A stretch of 43,835 nucleotides of DNA from Oscillospiraceae bacterium (GCA_020025535.1 JAHHRY010000012.1:1-43835), one strand, 5' to 3'; positions 1-8,774 are shown, counted from the stretch's first letter. Made by a program: numbers and translations. The notes: generated by a model not told the origin, from the sequence alone.

Positions 1-44
1 GCTCCGCTTGCTCGATTAGAAATCGTAACATATTTAGTTTTCAT
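1..44 (-). CDS. 5' end of an unidentified LexA-box gene (partial)
   Basis: Only 14 codons are visible before the window edge (MKTKYVTISNRASG); the rest of the gene lies outside. The ATG is the first open start downstream of a strong leftward promoter; the two earlier ATGs on that transcript run into stops. No good Shine-Dalgarno is seen before it, so the start is uncertain. The promoter carries a Gram-positive LexA-type box, which suggests SOS control, as is common for mobile-element and DNA-damage genes. The peptide is too short to assign to a family. Confidence 0.4.
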   Translation of the reverse strand, partial: MKTKYVTISNRASG

Positions 45-62
45 ATCGGCAGTGTTCTAATA

Positions 63-115
63 AGAACATCTGTTCGATATAGTCATATTATAATCACTGA
101 CTTCCCAAAAGTCAA
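63..115 (-). promoter_or_regulatory. sigma-A promoter with LexA/DinR-type operator
   Basis: Read on the minus strand, TTGACT (110-115), a 17-nt spacer and a perfect TATAAT (87-92) form a near-consensus promoter. Just downstream, over the expected transcription start, lies CGAACAGATGTTCT (63-76). It fits the Bacillus-type SOS box CGAAC-RNRY-GTTYC at all but the last base. The position over +1 fits repression by LexA. It drives the gene that leaves the window at position 1. Confidence 0.6.
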
Positions 116-645
116 CCCTTTATGCAGCATGGATCATTGCATAATGGGTTCTCTTTTTTGAACTCTATCTAAATCATTTCATCTTACCAGCAGGTGCCGG
201 AAACTTTCGGCACCTGCCGGCCTTTTCGGTAGACTTTCTTGGGGAGGTTTTAGGAGTGTGCTCCTAACGATTGTACTGTTTTACGACTCTTGGGAGTATA
301 AACAGTATGCTCGCTAAGATGCGGAGCCATCCCAGCCGGATCCGCCTGTTCAAAATCCTGTCACACCCTGCCTTCAGTCTAATTTTAAAATATAAAAGCA
401 GAGGACTTTGATTTCCCGTAAACCATCTACCGATGTATCATTTAGTAGTGCACAGAAAAGAAGTCTAAAAAGTGCCTGCTCCAAAGAAGTAAGCAAGAGA
501 AACCTGTACAGGTTTCCTCATTTTTACAGATCCGCCCGCGGGCCATATCTGCAAAGATTGCTTACTGGTGAAGTGCCCAACTTTCCCTTTTGAAACCATC
601 TTCGATGATGGCTGTACGCCCCCACAACTACACTTGAATTAATAC
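116..645. other. 530-bp non-coding stretch with several hairpins
   Basis: No convincing gene is seen. The stretch holds a 10-bp stem (190-199 with 208-217, extendable to 187-220 with one mismatch), a TAGGAG/CTCCTA hairpin (251-266), a longer two-part stem (274-281 with 300-307, inner stem 286-289 with 294-297), GCGGA/TCCGC (321-325 with 341-345), an 18-bp perfect palindrome (499-516) and a short CCATC/GATGG hairpin (596-611). A TTG-started 61-codon reading frame at 408-593 lacks any recognisable motif and is not called. Confidence 0.5.
499..530 (-). terminator. possible terminator of the defence operon (palindrome)
   Basis: GAAACC and GGTTTC flank TGTACA at 499-516, a perfect 18-bp palindrome about 130 bp beyond the last gene of the leftward hsd operon. 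On the minus strand the following sequence is pyrimidine-rich but not a clean T run; on the plus strand it is followed by ATTTTTAC. It may terminate in either direction or be a protein-binding site. Confidence 0.25.
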
Positions 646-3063
646 TTATAATTTTATCCTTGTAAATTTACCCACAGCTTCATCTAATTGCTTTTTATGG
701 TCCATAAAATTATGAGCTTTCCAGTTGGCCTTTTTCAATTTTTCTTGAGCAATTCTTGCGTTCTTCAAATGCTCTGTGTTGCCATCTAACGGATTGAATA
801 AATTACATTCTGCAATTCCCCAGACAGCCATAGCGTCATCCGAGTCACAGGAATGAATTTTCAATAATTTGTAGTTTTGCACAGCATCATTTGCGTAACG
901 TGATGCTTCACTAAAGTTTCGGCTGGATAGCAAGAACATTGAGAATATCCATAAAATCGAGGGATATGTCTTAGTATTTTTAATTTGCTTAAATTGCGGA
1001 GAATCAATTAACATCAAACAGCTTTCATAGTTGTTTTTGATTTGCTCGTTGTAAGTATCTCCTATCACTCCATCTTGCCGCAACTCTTTTAAGATTCTCG
1101 CTCTTTGGTAATAGGTATAGGGATGCGCAATATATCGACGTTCTATGTCATCAAACTCTCGATTCATGTTGTCTATTTCATATGCGGCATTTCCAGTGGT
1201 AATCCTATTCTTAATGTCATACATAGCAAACGCATGACATATTGATAGACTTTCTGTTTCGCCTCGTCCCATCCATTCGTCAATAACTTCTGATAATTGT
1301 GGATAGGTATCCGTGTACTCCTTTACCGTCATCATTTGTCGCTCAATTTCGTTGATAGCAGAGGCAATTCTTGTGTCCCACTCTGCTTTTAAACCAGGAG
1401 CAGGAGTTAAGCTTACTAAAACAAAGGCATTTGCAAATTCGTTGATGATGTAAGAATCCGCTATTTTTTCAACCACAAGATAGTTTGTTAACAAATGTAA
1501 AACTTCTTTGATTTCCTCATAGGAGGCCTTCGCCTTTCGGTGCGCTATTGTCAAAATCTCTGTAGAAAGCGCCTCATGACGTAAAGAAAGGCAAAGGAGA
1601 ACACTTTTAATCAGCGAATCATACTGCGGATAGGTCAGCAACAATTCATTAATCGTATTTTGGTACATAAAATGGCTGATTGAATTATCCTGTGTATTCT
1701 TTGGTAGGCGTTGCATCTCGTCTATGATTGTTCGGTAAGACACTTTCCTCGATTCTAATCGTTTGATCGCTAAAACAAGAACCAACGAGTTTCCATAAGA
1801 ACACTTTACTAATTCCTGTTCCTGATCGGTTGTTAAACTAAGATTGATTCCATTTTCATGAATATATTCTTCAATAAATTCAACGCCGGCTTCGTTTTGA
1901 AAACCCTTTAGTTGAATCTGCTCATCAGCATGTTCAGGTATTCTGGTTGTAATAATCGTGCGTATTTCCATAGGAACATCGTACTCAATGAAGTGTAGAA
2001 TTTTTTCCCTTTCTTCATTGGCCAATGTCTCCAAGTTGTCAATGACCAAAATACCATGTTGATCCCAATCATCGTCAAACTTTTCTGTAGATAAATCCTT
2101 GTAGAGTTTGGCGGTAAAAGAATCGAAATCCTGCAACTGGCTTTTTTGCTCTTTGAGATAGATCTCTCCTGAAACACGATCATAGTCCATCATTTCAACT
2201 TTAGCAGAATAGAATAAAATAAATGATGGCCTAAACCCACCGTAATTGCTATCTTCCACAGAATCAAGCAATCGAGATAAAAATTCCGTTACCAGAGATG
2301 TTTTTCCAATACCTCCATATCCAGATATACACACAAGATGTTTGTAATTCCTTAACTTCCGAACACCGTCCCAACTACAAATATACTTAAATAATTGTTT
2401 TATTTCTGGCTCACGACATACAATACGATTAATAGGAAAAGGAATCGACTCAAAATTTCCAGTTATGCTCTGCGGTTGTTGCAGTGCACTCTCAAAGTCA
2501 TCGATATCCCTTTTAACGTCATCGAAAGAATAGTACCAAAAATACCCAGAGTCAATTACAGATCCAGCTTTTACCATAAATACCGCACATGCTTTTGCAT
2601 CTTCTTCAGAAATAAAATACGATCCCTGGTGTGAAAGACTGTTGCGAACGCTATGATATGCCGATATATGTGCAACATAGCTTTCGATTTTACCAAAAGC
2701 CTCGGCTACAGTTCTAAAATTCCTCTGGAATAAATAGGATATCAATATAGTATCACCAAGGTCAGTGACATCATGACTTTCAAAGTGTTTTTTCTGCACA
2801 TAGCACTCTCGAATGAATGTAATATTATCCCAGAATTTTCTCCATTCGCTGTTGTTCAGCAAACTTTTTGCGGATGATAGTTTCCCCGCAAGCAAAAATT
2901 CCTTGCCGTTAGTTTCGTCAACACGGTTCTGCAGTTCTGTTTTAAGCTTTGTTTCGGTCGGATAGTTGGTAAGTAATGTATCTGCGACATAACAGCGAAA
3001 TGCTACTTCAAAAGCTTTAACCGGACCATCCAATAATTGTTGTAATTTATGGCTTAAATTCAA
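646..3063 (-). CDS. HEPN-domain plus STAND-type P-loop NTPase, putative anti-phage effector
   Basis: Large protein (about 805 aa) with three parts. The N-terminal helical region (about 1-190) contains RNSLSH near residues 143-148 (numbered from the upstream GTG), the R-x4-H pattern of HEPN ribonucleases. A P-loop NTPase follows: Walker A GYGGIGKTS near 251-259, Walker B ILVIDN near 341-346, and a TTR sensor motif near 375. After that come a winged-helix-like segment and a helical, TPR-like C-terminus. This layout is known for STAND proteins of bacterial immunity, where the NTPase and repeats sense a trigger and the N-terminal domain kills or cleaves RNA; that role is inferred here. A GTG at 3072 overlaps the GGAGG site, so the TTG at 3063, 8 nt after GGAGG, is the better start. 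It lies 26 bp after hsdS and is visibly AT-richer than hsdM/hsdR, suggesting an added cargo gene. Confidence 0.8.
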   Translation of the reverse strand: MNLSHKLQQLLDGPVKAFEVAFRCYVADTLLTNYPTETKLKTELQNRVDETNGKEFLLAGKLSSAKSLLNNSEWRKFWDNITFIRECYVQKKHFESHDVTDLGDTILISYLFQRNFRTVAEAFGKIESYVAHISAYHSVRNSLSHQGSYFISEEDAKACAVFMVKAGSVIDSGYFWYYSFDDVKRDIDDFESALQQPQSITGNFESIPFPINRIVCREPEIKQLFKYICSWDGVRKLRNYKHLVCISGYGGIGKTSLVTEFLSRLLDSVEDSNYGGFRPSFILFYSAKVEMMDYDRVSGEIYLKEQKSQLQDFDSFTAKLYKDLSTEKFDDDWDQHGILVIDNLETLANEEREKILHFIEYDVPMEIRTIITTRIPEHADEQIQLKGFQNEAGVEFIEEYIHENGINLSLTTDQEQELVKCSYGNSLVLVLAIKRLESRKVSYRTIIDEMQRLPKNTQDNSISHFMYQNTINELLLTYPQYDSLIKSVLLCLSLRHEALSTEILTIAHRKAKASYEEIKEVLHLLTNYLVVEKIADSYIINEFANAFVLVSLTPAPGLKAEWDTRIASAINEIERQMMTVKEYTDTYPQLSEVIDEWMGRGETESLSICHAFAMYDIKNRITTGNAAYEIDNMNREFDDIERRYIAHPYTYYQRARILKELRQDGVIGDTYNEQIKNNYESCLMLIDSPQFKQIKNTKTYPSILWIFSMFLLSSRNFSEASRYANDAVQNYKLLKIHSCDSDDAMAVWGIAECNLFNPLDGNTEHLKNARIAQEKLKKANWKAHNFMDHKKQLDEAVGKFTRIKL

Positions 3064-3089
3064 GCTAAACACCTCCTATTATACTTAAA

Positions 3090-4553
3090 TTATCTCAATC
3101 TCTCACATATCGGCAGGAGCTGCTCGATTTTGGCGACAATGCGCTTTTGCTCCGCAAGGGGTGGGAGAGGCACAGGCATTTGCTTGGAGAACTCGTCAAA
3201 CTTCAAACTGTCTACTGTTGTAACCCTCTTTGTATAGTTAAACAATATATTAGGCTCCAACGCTTTCAACATATAATAGACATATGACGACATAGTTAAA
3301 TCTATAAGGGAGTATGCTTTAAGATCCTGATTGATGGTGCTTTTCTGAGTTAAAATACAAAGCGGTAGCATTCGCTTTAGAATTCCACTTCTAACCACCA
3401 TCAACAATGTTCCAGGTTGATATACAGTCATGGATCTACTGGCTGATTCGGTAATTTTCATCGAGGACTCAGTTAAGAATTTTTGTTTCATATCTTTGGA
3501 AGTCATCCAATTAACGGTGCCGTCATCCCAGAATTCATGATTAGTCATATCAGGGGTTTTACCACTACTGAAAGTTCCTAACTCAGAAAGCCGGACCCAC
3601 TTCCAGCTATCGGGGATATCAAAGGGCTTTTCATCATCGGTGATCTCCGGCAAGGGCTTGTCCTTCTTGATTTTCTTCTCTTTGATGAGTCGCTGCTTCT
3701 CTGCCTGAATCTGCTGATAGAGTTCTTCGCCGGTGCCTTCTTCGGGGCGTTGCTCCACCAACTTGCCATGAATGGCCTGCTGGAGGATGGATTTCTGCAT
3801 ATCCTCCGGAAAACGCTTATTAAAGGCTTCCAGCTTTGTCCATGCTGCTTCATACCGGTCAATCAGTGGCAGCAATTCCTCGATTTTGGCAACAATGCGC
3901 TTTTGTTCGGCAAGAGGAGGGAGAGGGATTAAAAGATTGCTGATACTGGTTGCGTTCAATGTCCTTCCTTTAATTGCATTCTTGCTGTCGCCAAATTGTG
4001 TAATAAGAGGAAGAATCTCAAACAAATAATTCTGCATAGTTCCTTCATTATTACAAAATGGAAAAATTGAAATAATGGCTTCGTTATGTACGGCATCAAC
4101 ATCCAGAATAGATACACGCCCAACTGTTAGCTTAAAGCTCATCAACATTGTACCCGCTTTGGACATCACACCGCCAAATTTTTCTTTTAATGCAATTTGA
4201 CTTATTTTTTCTTTTGTATATGAAATATGTCCGCCTTCAGGCATATCTGCGATAGATACCCATGGAATATCTTCGTTCCACCATTCAGCCTCAGCACGAG
4301 GTGGTGTTTTACCCATATGGTAATCTGCAATGTCTCCGAAAACGACCCATTTCCAACTATCAGGGATATCAAATGGTAAATCTTCTTCGTTAATCGGGAC
4401 TACTTTCTTGTTATCCTTGATTTTTAAATGCTTTTTTTCATTCTGAATCTGCTGATAAAGCTCCTTGGCGGTGCCCTCCTCTGGGCGCTGCTCCACCAGC
4501 TTGCCCTGAATAGCCATTTGCAGAATGCTGTTTTTCAGTTCCTGTGGGGTCAT
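3090..4553 (-). CDS. hsdS: Type I restriction-modification specificity subunit S
   Basis: The S subunit selects the DNA target for the HsdM methylase and the HsdR nuclease. The 487-aa protein has the two-fold layout of the family: a first target-recognition domain opening with PDSWKW near residue 64, a conserved helical spacer (LPPLAEQKRIVAKIE), then a second PDSWKW-led domain and the same helix at the C-terminus. The segments HGKLVEQRPEEGT and LPPLAEQKRIVAKIE are each present twice almost verbatim, giving direct DNA repeats through which domains could recombine. The ATG overlaps the hsdM stop (ATGA), with GGAGG 9 nt upstream. No second hsdS or invertase is visible nearby. Confidence 0.93.
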   Translation of the reverse strand: MTPQELKNSILQMAIQGKLVEQRPEEGTAKELYQQIQNEKKHLKIKDNKKVVPINEEDLPFDIPDSWKWVVFGDIADYHMGKTPPRAEAEWWNEDIPWVSIADMPEGGHISYTKEKISQIALKEKFGGVMSKAGTMLMSFKLTVGRVSILDVDAVHNEAIISIFPFCNNEGTMQNYLFEILPLITQFGDSKNAIKGRTLNATSISNLLIPLPPLAEQKRIVAKIEELLPLIDRYEAAWTKLEAFNKRFPEDMQKSILQQAIHGKLVEQRPEEGTGEELYQQIQAEKQRLIKEKKIKKDKPLPEITDDEKPFDIPDSWKWVRLSELGTFSSGKTPDMTNHEFWDDGTVNWMTSKDMKQKFLTESSMKITESASRSMTVYQPGTLLMVVRSGILKRMLPLCILTQKSTINQDLKAYSLIDLTMSSYVYYMLKALEPNILFNYTKRVTTVDSLKFDEFSKQMPVPLPPLAEQKRIVAKIEQLLPICERLR

Positions 4554-6028
4554 TCTGCCATTCCTCCCAGAAGATTGGTAATTTCAGCCAGCACACGGTC
4601 AATCTCCGCATTCAGGGAGGAGCGCTCCTCCTGATACCGCTGCATCAGATCCATGGGGGCCAGAATTTCTTCCTCCTCGTGGGGGAAGCCACACTGATCC
4701 AGATTGTAGCCAAAGTCCTCGGCAAGCTGTTTTGCGGTGTACTTCTTCGCCTTGTCAAAGCCGTCCACGGTGATTTCCTGACGGTCGTTCCACCACTCGA
4801 CAACGGGTGCAAAATGCTCCAACTTCATGGGCTTTGTCTTGGAGAAGTGCTTATAGCCCTCCGGCATATCCAGACGGTAGAACCAGGTTTCCTCCATGGG
4901 ATGCGTCCGGTCAAAGAACAAGATATTCGTCGTGATGGACGTATAGGGAGAGAACACGCTGCCCGGCATACGGATAATGGTGTGCAGGTTAAACTCGCTC
5001 AGCAGCTTTTTCTTGATGGCAATTTTCGCATTGTCTGTGCCAAACAGGAACCCGTCCGGCAGAATGACAGCGGCACGGCCGTCCTGCTTCAGTCGATACA
5101 TAATGACCGACATAAAAAGATCGGCTGTTTCAGAGCTGGCTAAATCATCGGGAAAATGATTTTTTACATCAGCCTTTTCAGAACCACCGTAAGGAGGATT
5201 CATTAGGATGACATCAAACTGGTCATCCTCGGTATAGTCCAGCACATCCCGAAGCAGAGAGTTACCGTGGTAAACTTTGGGCACATCCAGATCGTGCAGC
5301 AGCATATTGGTAATGCACAGCATATAGGGGAACTGCTTCTTCTCCATACCGTAGATCGAAGATGCATAGGCTTCCTCGTCCTCCACAGTTTCCACCTTCT
5401 TGTGCAGCTCTTTCAGCCAGCTGGTGATAAAGCCGCCGGTGCCGCAGGCAAAGTCCGCCATGGTTTCGCCGATTTGTGGCATAATCATTTGGGCCATAAA
5501 ATCCGTCACTGCACGGGGTGTATAAAACTCACCGGAAGAACCGGCGCTTTGCAGCTCCTTCAGAATCGTTTCATAAATCTCGCCGAACGCATGGCTCTCT
5601 TCATAGTCGCTGAGATCCAGCTCGTCAATGACATTGATGACCTGCCGCAGCAGAACACCGTCTTTCATGTACTGGTTGGCGTCGGCAAAGGTGGTCTGAA
5701 CGATTGCCTTTTTGATGGGGGTGTTGGCATCCACCGGCAGGGTCTTCAGCGTAGGAAACAGCGTATTGTTCACAAAATTCAGAAGTGGATCACCTGTCAT
5801 AGCAGTACCGGACTTATCGTCGTGAGCCCAGTTTGCCCAGCGGCAGTCATCGGGAATAATGGATACATAGTCATCGTCATCAAATTCCCATTCCTGCTCC
5901 TTGGAATCATATACTTTTAAAAACAGCATCCAGGCAATCTGCTCAATACGCTGGGCATCGCCGTTGATGCCCGCGTCATTGCGCATAATGTCCCGCACTC
6001 GTTTTACAAATCCAGATAAATTACTCAT
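4550..6028 (-). CDS. hsdM: Type I restriction-modification DNA methyltransferase subunit M
   Basis: N6-adenine methyltransferase that modifies host DNA and, with HsdS and HsdR, forms the restriction complex. The 492-aa protein shows the N-terminal HsdM helical domain, the GEFYTPR motif (166-172), the SAM-binding FACGTGGF motif (193-200) and the catalytic NPPY motif (277-280), in the order expected for gamma-class adenine methylases. It starts 3 nt after hsdR with GAGGT upstream, and its stop overlaps the hsdS start. All catalytic motifs look intact, so the methylase is predicted to be active. Confidence 0.96.
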   Translation of the reverse strand: MSNLSGFVKRVRDIMRNDAGINGDAQRIEQIAWMLFLKVYDSKEQEWEFDDDDYVSIIPDDCRWANWAHDDKSGTAMTGDPLLNFVNNTLFPTLKTLPVDANTPIKKAIVQTTFADANQYMKDGVLLRQVINVIDELDLSDYEESHAFGEIYETILKELQSAGSSGEFYTPRAVTDFMAQMIMPQIGETMADFACGTGGFITSWLKELHKKVETVEDEEAYASSIYGMEKKQFPYMLCITNMLLHDLDVPKVYHGNSLLRDVLDYTEDDQFDVILMNPPYGGSEKADVKNHFPDDLASSETADLFMSVIMYRLKQDGRAAVILPDGFLFGTDNAKIAIKKKLLSEFNLHTIIRMPGSVFSPYTSITTNILFFDRTHPMEETWFYRLDMPEGYKHFSKTKPMKLEHFAPVVEWWNDRQEITVDGFDKAKKYTAKQLAEDFGYNLDQCGFPHEEEEILAPMDLMQRYQEERSSLNAEIDRVLAEITNLLGGMAE

Positions 6029-6031
6029 TCT

Positions 6032-8368
6032 TTATACTACCTCATCTTCATAAATGGCTTGTTCCAGTTCCTGCACAGCCCGGATATATCCGGCCTTGCC
6101 GCCGAAGTAGCCGGCAATCTTGGAGGGCTTACCCAGCTTAAGGAAGGGATCCAGTTTCAAGATTTCTGTCTTTTCAAGATCGTAAATGCCACTGTTCATA
6201 TACTTATCCAGAAGTGCTTCCAGGACCTCACGGGCGATGCCGCTGTACTTGCTAAGAAAGTCACGCTTCTTGACATTGTTGGCCCGTTCTCGACGGGTCA
6301 GAGGCTTCTTGTCAAAGGCAACGTGGCAGATGAAATCGAAATCGTCCACATCGCTCATATTTTGATCTGCCTTCATTGCTTCCAGATCAATTCCACGATC
6401 TAAAAACAGCTCCCGGATTTTTTCTTTCTTTTCTTCTGCCGTCCATTGCTGGATAAAAATATCCAGGGAAGCATATTCGCCCCGTACATTTTCCTTCGTG
6501 TAATCTACGATGCTTTCCTGCCGCAGCAGCTTACCATTTGCATCGTACACCGAAACGGTTTTGTGGATGATCTCTACTTTGCAGCCGTCCCTGCCCACGA
6601 TAGGCTTCTGTCTGGGATCAACGGGCGGCACAGGCGGGGCAACAGGATCGTCCCCGGGGCCAACCGGAGGTTTAGGGCCTCCTGGTGTAAAGCCAGGATC
6701 GATTTCGATGGGACCATCCCAATCCGGGTCAGCAAACAGGCGTGTCACATTACGGAAATCCATAACAACAAAATGGGTCTTGCCTTCCTTTTCCCGCAGA
6801 CGGGTGCCACGGCCAATGATCTGCTTGAACTCGGTCATGGAACCGATCATTTCGTCCAGTACAATCAGCTTTGTCATCTTGCAGTCTGCGCCGGTGGATA
6901 ACAGCTTGGATGTGGTAGCAATGACCGGATACTTGGAAGAAACCGAAATAAAATAATCCAGTTTGCTCTTGCCGTACACATCACTACCGGTGATCCGAAC
7001 CACATAGTCCGGATGTTCCTTCACCATATCAGAGTTTAGATTGACCAGCGCCTGCCGCATCCGTTCTGCTGCATCCTCAGTAGCACAAAACACGATAGTT
7101 TTCGCCATTCTGTCCGTAGATTTCAGATAACGGGTGATTTCGTTTGCCACCTGCTGAATGCGGTCTTCAATGACAATATTATAGTCGTAATCGCTGTTGG
7201 TGTAGACCCTGTCTGGAATCTCCATCCCGTTAACATCGAGCTGTCCCTTTCTCGGACGCCAGCCCTCACCGATATCCGTCATCACATTGATGACTTTGAA
7301 CGGGGCAAGGAAGCCGTCCTCAATACCTTCTTTGAGGCTGTAAGTGTAGATGGGGTCGCCAAAATAAGTTAGATTGGAGATATACTTGGTTTCCTTGGGG
7401 GTTGCTGTCATACCGATCTGAGTTGCCGACTGAAAGTAATCCAGAATGCGACGCCAGCGGCTTTCCTCTTTTGCAGAGCCTCGGTGACACTCGTCCACTA
7501 TGATGAGATCGAAGAAATCCGGGCTAAACAGCTCACTGAAATGCTCCTGGTCGTCATCGCCCACCAGCTGCTGGTAAAGTGAAAAATACACCTGATGAGA
7601 AGTGATGGTGGTTCTGTCGTCCTTTGCCACGTTGATCTTATGGGTGATCTTCTCCAGCGGCGCAAAGTCCTGCTGGATAGACTGATCCACCAGAATATTT
7701 CGGTCAGCCAGATACAGAATTTTCCGCTTCATACCACTTTGCAGCATCCGGTAAACAATCTGAAATGCCGTATAGGTCTTGCCAGTACCGGTAGCCATCA
7801 CCAGCAGCAGCCGATTCTGTCCCCGTGCAATCGCATCGACGGTACGGTTGATGGCAATTCGCTGATAATACCGGGGTGAATAAGTATTCTGGTCAGAATA
7901 GTATGGCTGCTGAAGGACCTGTTCCTGGGCAGGCGTCAGGCCGGATTCTGCCTTGTATCGGGCAATCAGTTCCGCTTCCGTCGGGAATTCATCCATTCCA
8001 ATCTGGCGCTCCGTACCCGTCAGAAAATCATGCTCCGCAAAGCCGTCGCCGTTGGAGCTGTATGCAAAGGGCAGGTCCAGCATCTGCGCATAGGTCATAG
8101 CCTGCTGGAGGCCATAGGAGATGCTGTGTTTGTTGTCCTTCGCCTCAATAATGGCAATGGGATTGTTAGTGTTCAGGTAGAGAACATAGTCTGCTCGTTT
8201 CGGTGTTTCACGGAATACGAAGTTTCCCTTCAGATTGATTTTGCCGTCGGTAATCTGCGTTTCCATCGTGATTTTATGTATATCCCATTTGGATGTGAGC
8301 GCAGGCGTAATGTACTGGAGTTTGATGTCCTCTTCGGACATCTGGCTTTTCGGTAGAACGGGAATCAT
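6032..8368 (-). CDS. hsdR: Type I restriction enzyme subunit R (nuclease/translocase)
   Basis: Motor and nuclease of the type I complex: it translocates unmodified DNA with ATP and cleaves at a distance. In the 778-aa protein the N-terminus has the PD-(D/E)xK-type nuclease core (D60, then E75-A-K77). It is followed by a superfamily 2 helicase: Walker A ATGTGKT (192-198), DECH box (292-295), TATP (321-324), and an arginine-finger region with QIIGRGTRL. A proline-rich linker (PGGPKPPVGPGDDP) separates the helicase from the C-terminal HsdM-contact domain. The ATG overlaps the stop of the upstream regulator (ATGA) and follows GGAGGAATTGCC. All key motifs are present. Confidence 0.96.
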   Translation of the reverse strand: MIPVLPKSQMSEEDIKLQYITPALTSKWDIHKITMETQITDGKINLKGNFVFRETPKRADYVLYLNTNNPIAIIEAKDNKHSISYGLQQAMTYAQMLDLPFAYSSNGDGFAEHDFLTGTERQIGMDEFPTEAELIARYKAESGLTPAQEQVLQQPYYSDQNTYSPRYYQRIAINRTVDAIARGQNRLLLVMATGTGKTYTAFQIVYRMLQSGMKRKILYLADRNILVDQSIQQDFAPLEKITHKINVAKDDRTTITSHQVYFSLYQQLVGDDDQEHFSELFSPDFFDLIIVDECHRGSAKEESRWRRILDYFQSATQIGMTATPKETKYISNLTYFGDPIYTYSLKEGIEDGFLAPFKVINVMTDIGEGWRPRKGQLDVNGMEIPDRVYTNSDYDYNIVIEDRIQQVANEITRYLKSTDRMAKTIVFCATEDAAERMRQALVNLNSDMVKEHPDYVVRITGSDVYGKSKLDYFISVSSKYPVIATTSKLLSTGADCKMTKLIVLDEMIGSMTEFKQIIGRGTRLREKEGKTHFVVMDFRNVTRLFADPDWDGPIEIDPGFTPGGPKPPVGPGDDPVAPPVPPVDPRQKPIVGRDGCKVEIIHKTVSVYDANGKLLRQESIVDYTKENVRGEYASLDIFIQQWTAEEKKEKIRELFLDRGIDLEAMKADQNMSDVDDFDFICHVAFDKKPLTRRERANNVKKRDFLSKYSGIAREVLEALLDKYMNSGIYDLEKTEILKLDPFLKLGKPSKIAGYFGGKAGYIRAVQELEQAIYEDEVV

Positions 8369-8595
8369 GGCAATTCCTCCTCATCTCGTCCTGAGTCAGG
8401 AATAAATTCAATAATATCAGCTACTCCACATTGGCAGGCAGAGCAAATTTTCTTCAAAACTTCCATAGAGACATCTTCTCCCTTGCGCAGCTTCGTCATC
8501 GTTCCGCTTGCAAGACCGGTCGCTTTCCGCAGATCTGCTTTACTCATATTCAAATCCACAAGCAGTTTCCAAAGCTTTTTATAACTTGTTTTCAA
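8365..8595 (-). CDS. XRE/Cro-type HTH regulator of the hsd operon
   Basis: Small (about 76 aa) single-domain helix-turn-helix protein: SYKKLWKLL, then MSKADLRKATGLASGTMTKLRKGEDVSMEVLKKIC, typical of the HTH_26 subgroup. It is the first gene of the leftward hsd operon and overlaps hsdR by 4 nt, so it is likely a controller of restriction gene expression. An ATG at 8616 lies only a few nt from the predicted transcription start; the TTG at 8595, preceded by a G-rich site 8 nt upstream, is preferred. Direct repeats around its promoter are candidate binding sites. Confidence 0.8.
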   Translation of the reverse strand: MKTSYKKLWKLLVDLNMSKADLRKATGLASGTMTKLRKGEDVSMEVLKKICSACQCGVADIIEFIPDSGRDEEELP

Positions 8596-8626
8596 GGATG
8601 TTGCCCCCCAGTACATATTTTTCCTA

Positions 8627-8692
8627 ATTATAACATATAAATGTCATATTCTCAATTGTTTTGTCAACTTATTGAAAGAGTTGTCATATTCT
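8627..8692 (-). promoter_or_regulatory. hsd operon promoter with two direct-repeat operator candidates
   Basis: On the minus strand TTGAGA (8650-8655), a 17-nt spacer and TATAAT (8627-8632) form a good sigma-A promoter. The plus-strand sequence TGTCATATTCT occurs at 8642-8652, in the spacer and -35 box, and again at 8682-8692, exactly 40 bp away. Two identical boxes about four helical turns apart suggest binding by the HTH protein encoded just downstream. Confidence 0.6.
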
Positions 8693-8732
8693 TGCGATAC
8701 TAATCATAAAGTTAGAACACTAAATTAAGATA

Positions 8733-8771
8733 AAAAGAGTGCGTAACCTTCCAAAAGCTACGCACTCTTTT
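8733..8771 (-). terminator. Rho-independent terminator after tnpV
   Basis: A 13-bp perfect stem (8733-8745 with 8759-8771) is bounded by an A run on the left and a T run on the right, so it can act in both directions. On the minus strand it lies 4 nt after the tnpV stop and separates tnpV from the hsd promoter. Confidence 0.85.
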
Positions 8772-8774
8772 AGC

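Noticed and set aside
340..385. A tRNA 3'-end-like stretch (TTCAAAATCC followed by ACACC)
   Set aside because: No matching acceptor, D or anticodon arm can be folded upstream, and the T-arm itself does not close properly.
408..593. A 61-codon frame opening with TTG in the left non-coding stretch
   Set aside because: It starts with TTG, has no recognisable motif, runs across the 18-bp palindrome at 499-516, and its composition is that of the surrounding non-coding DNA.
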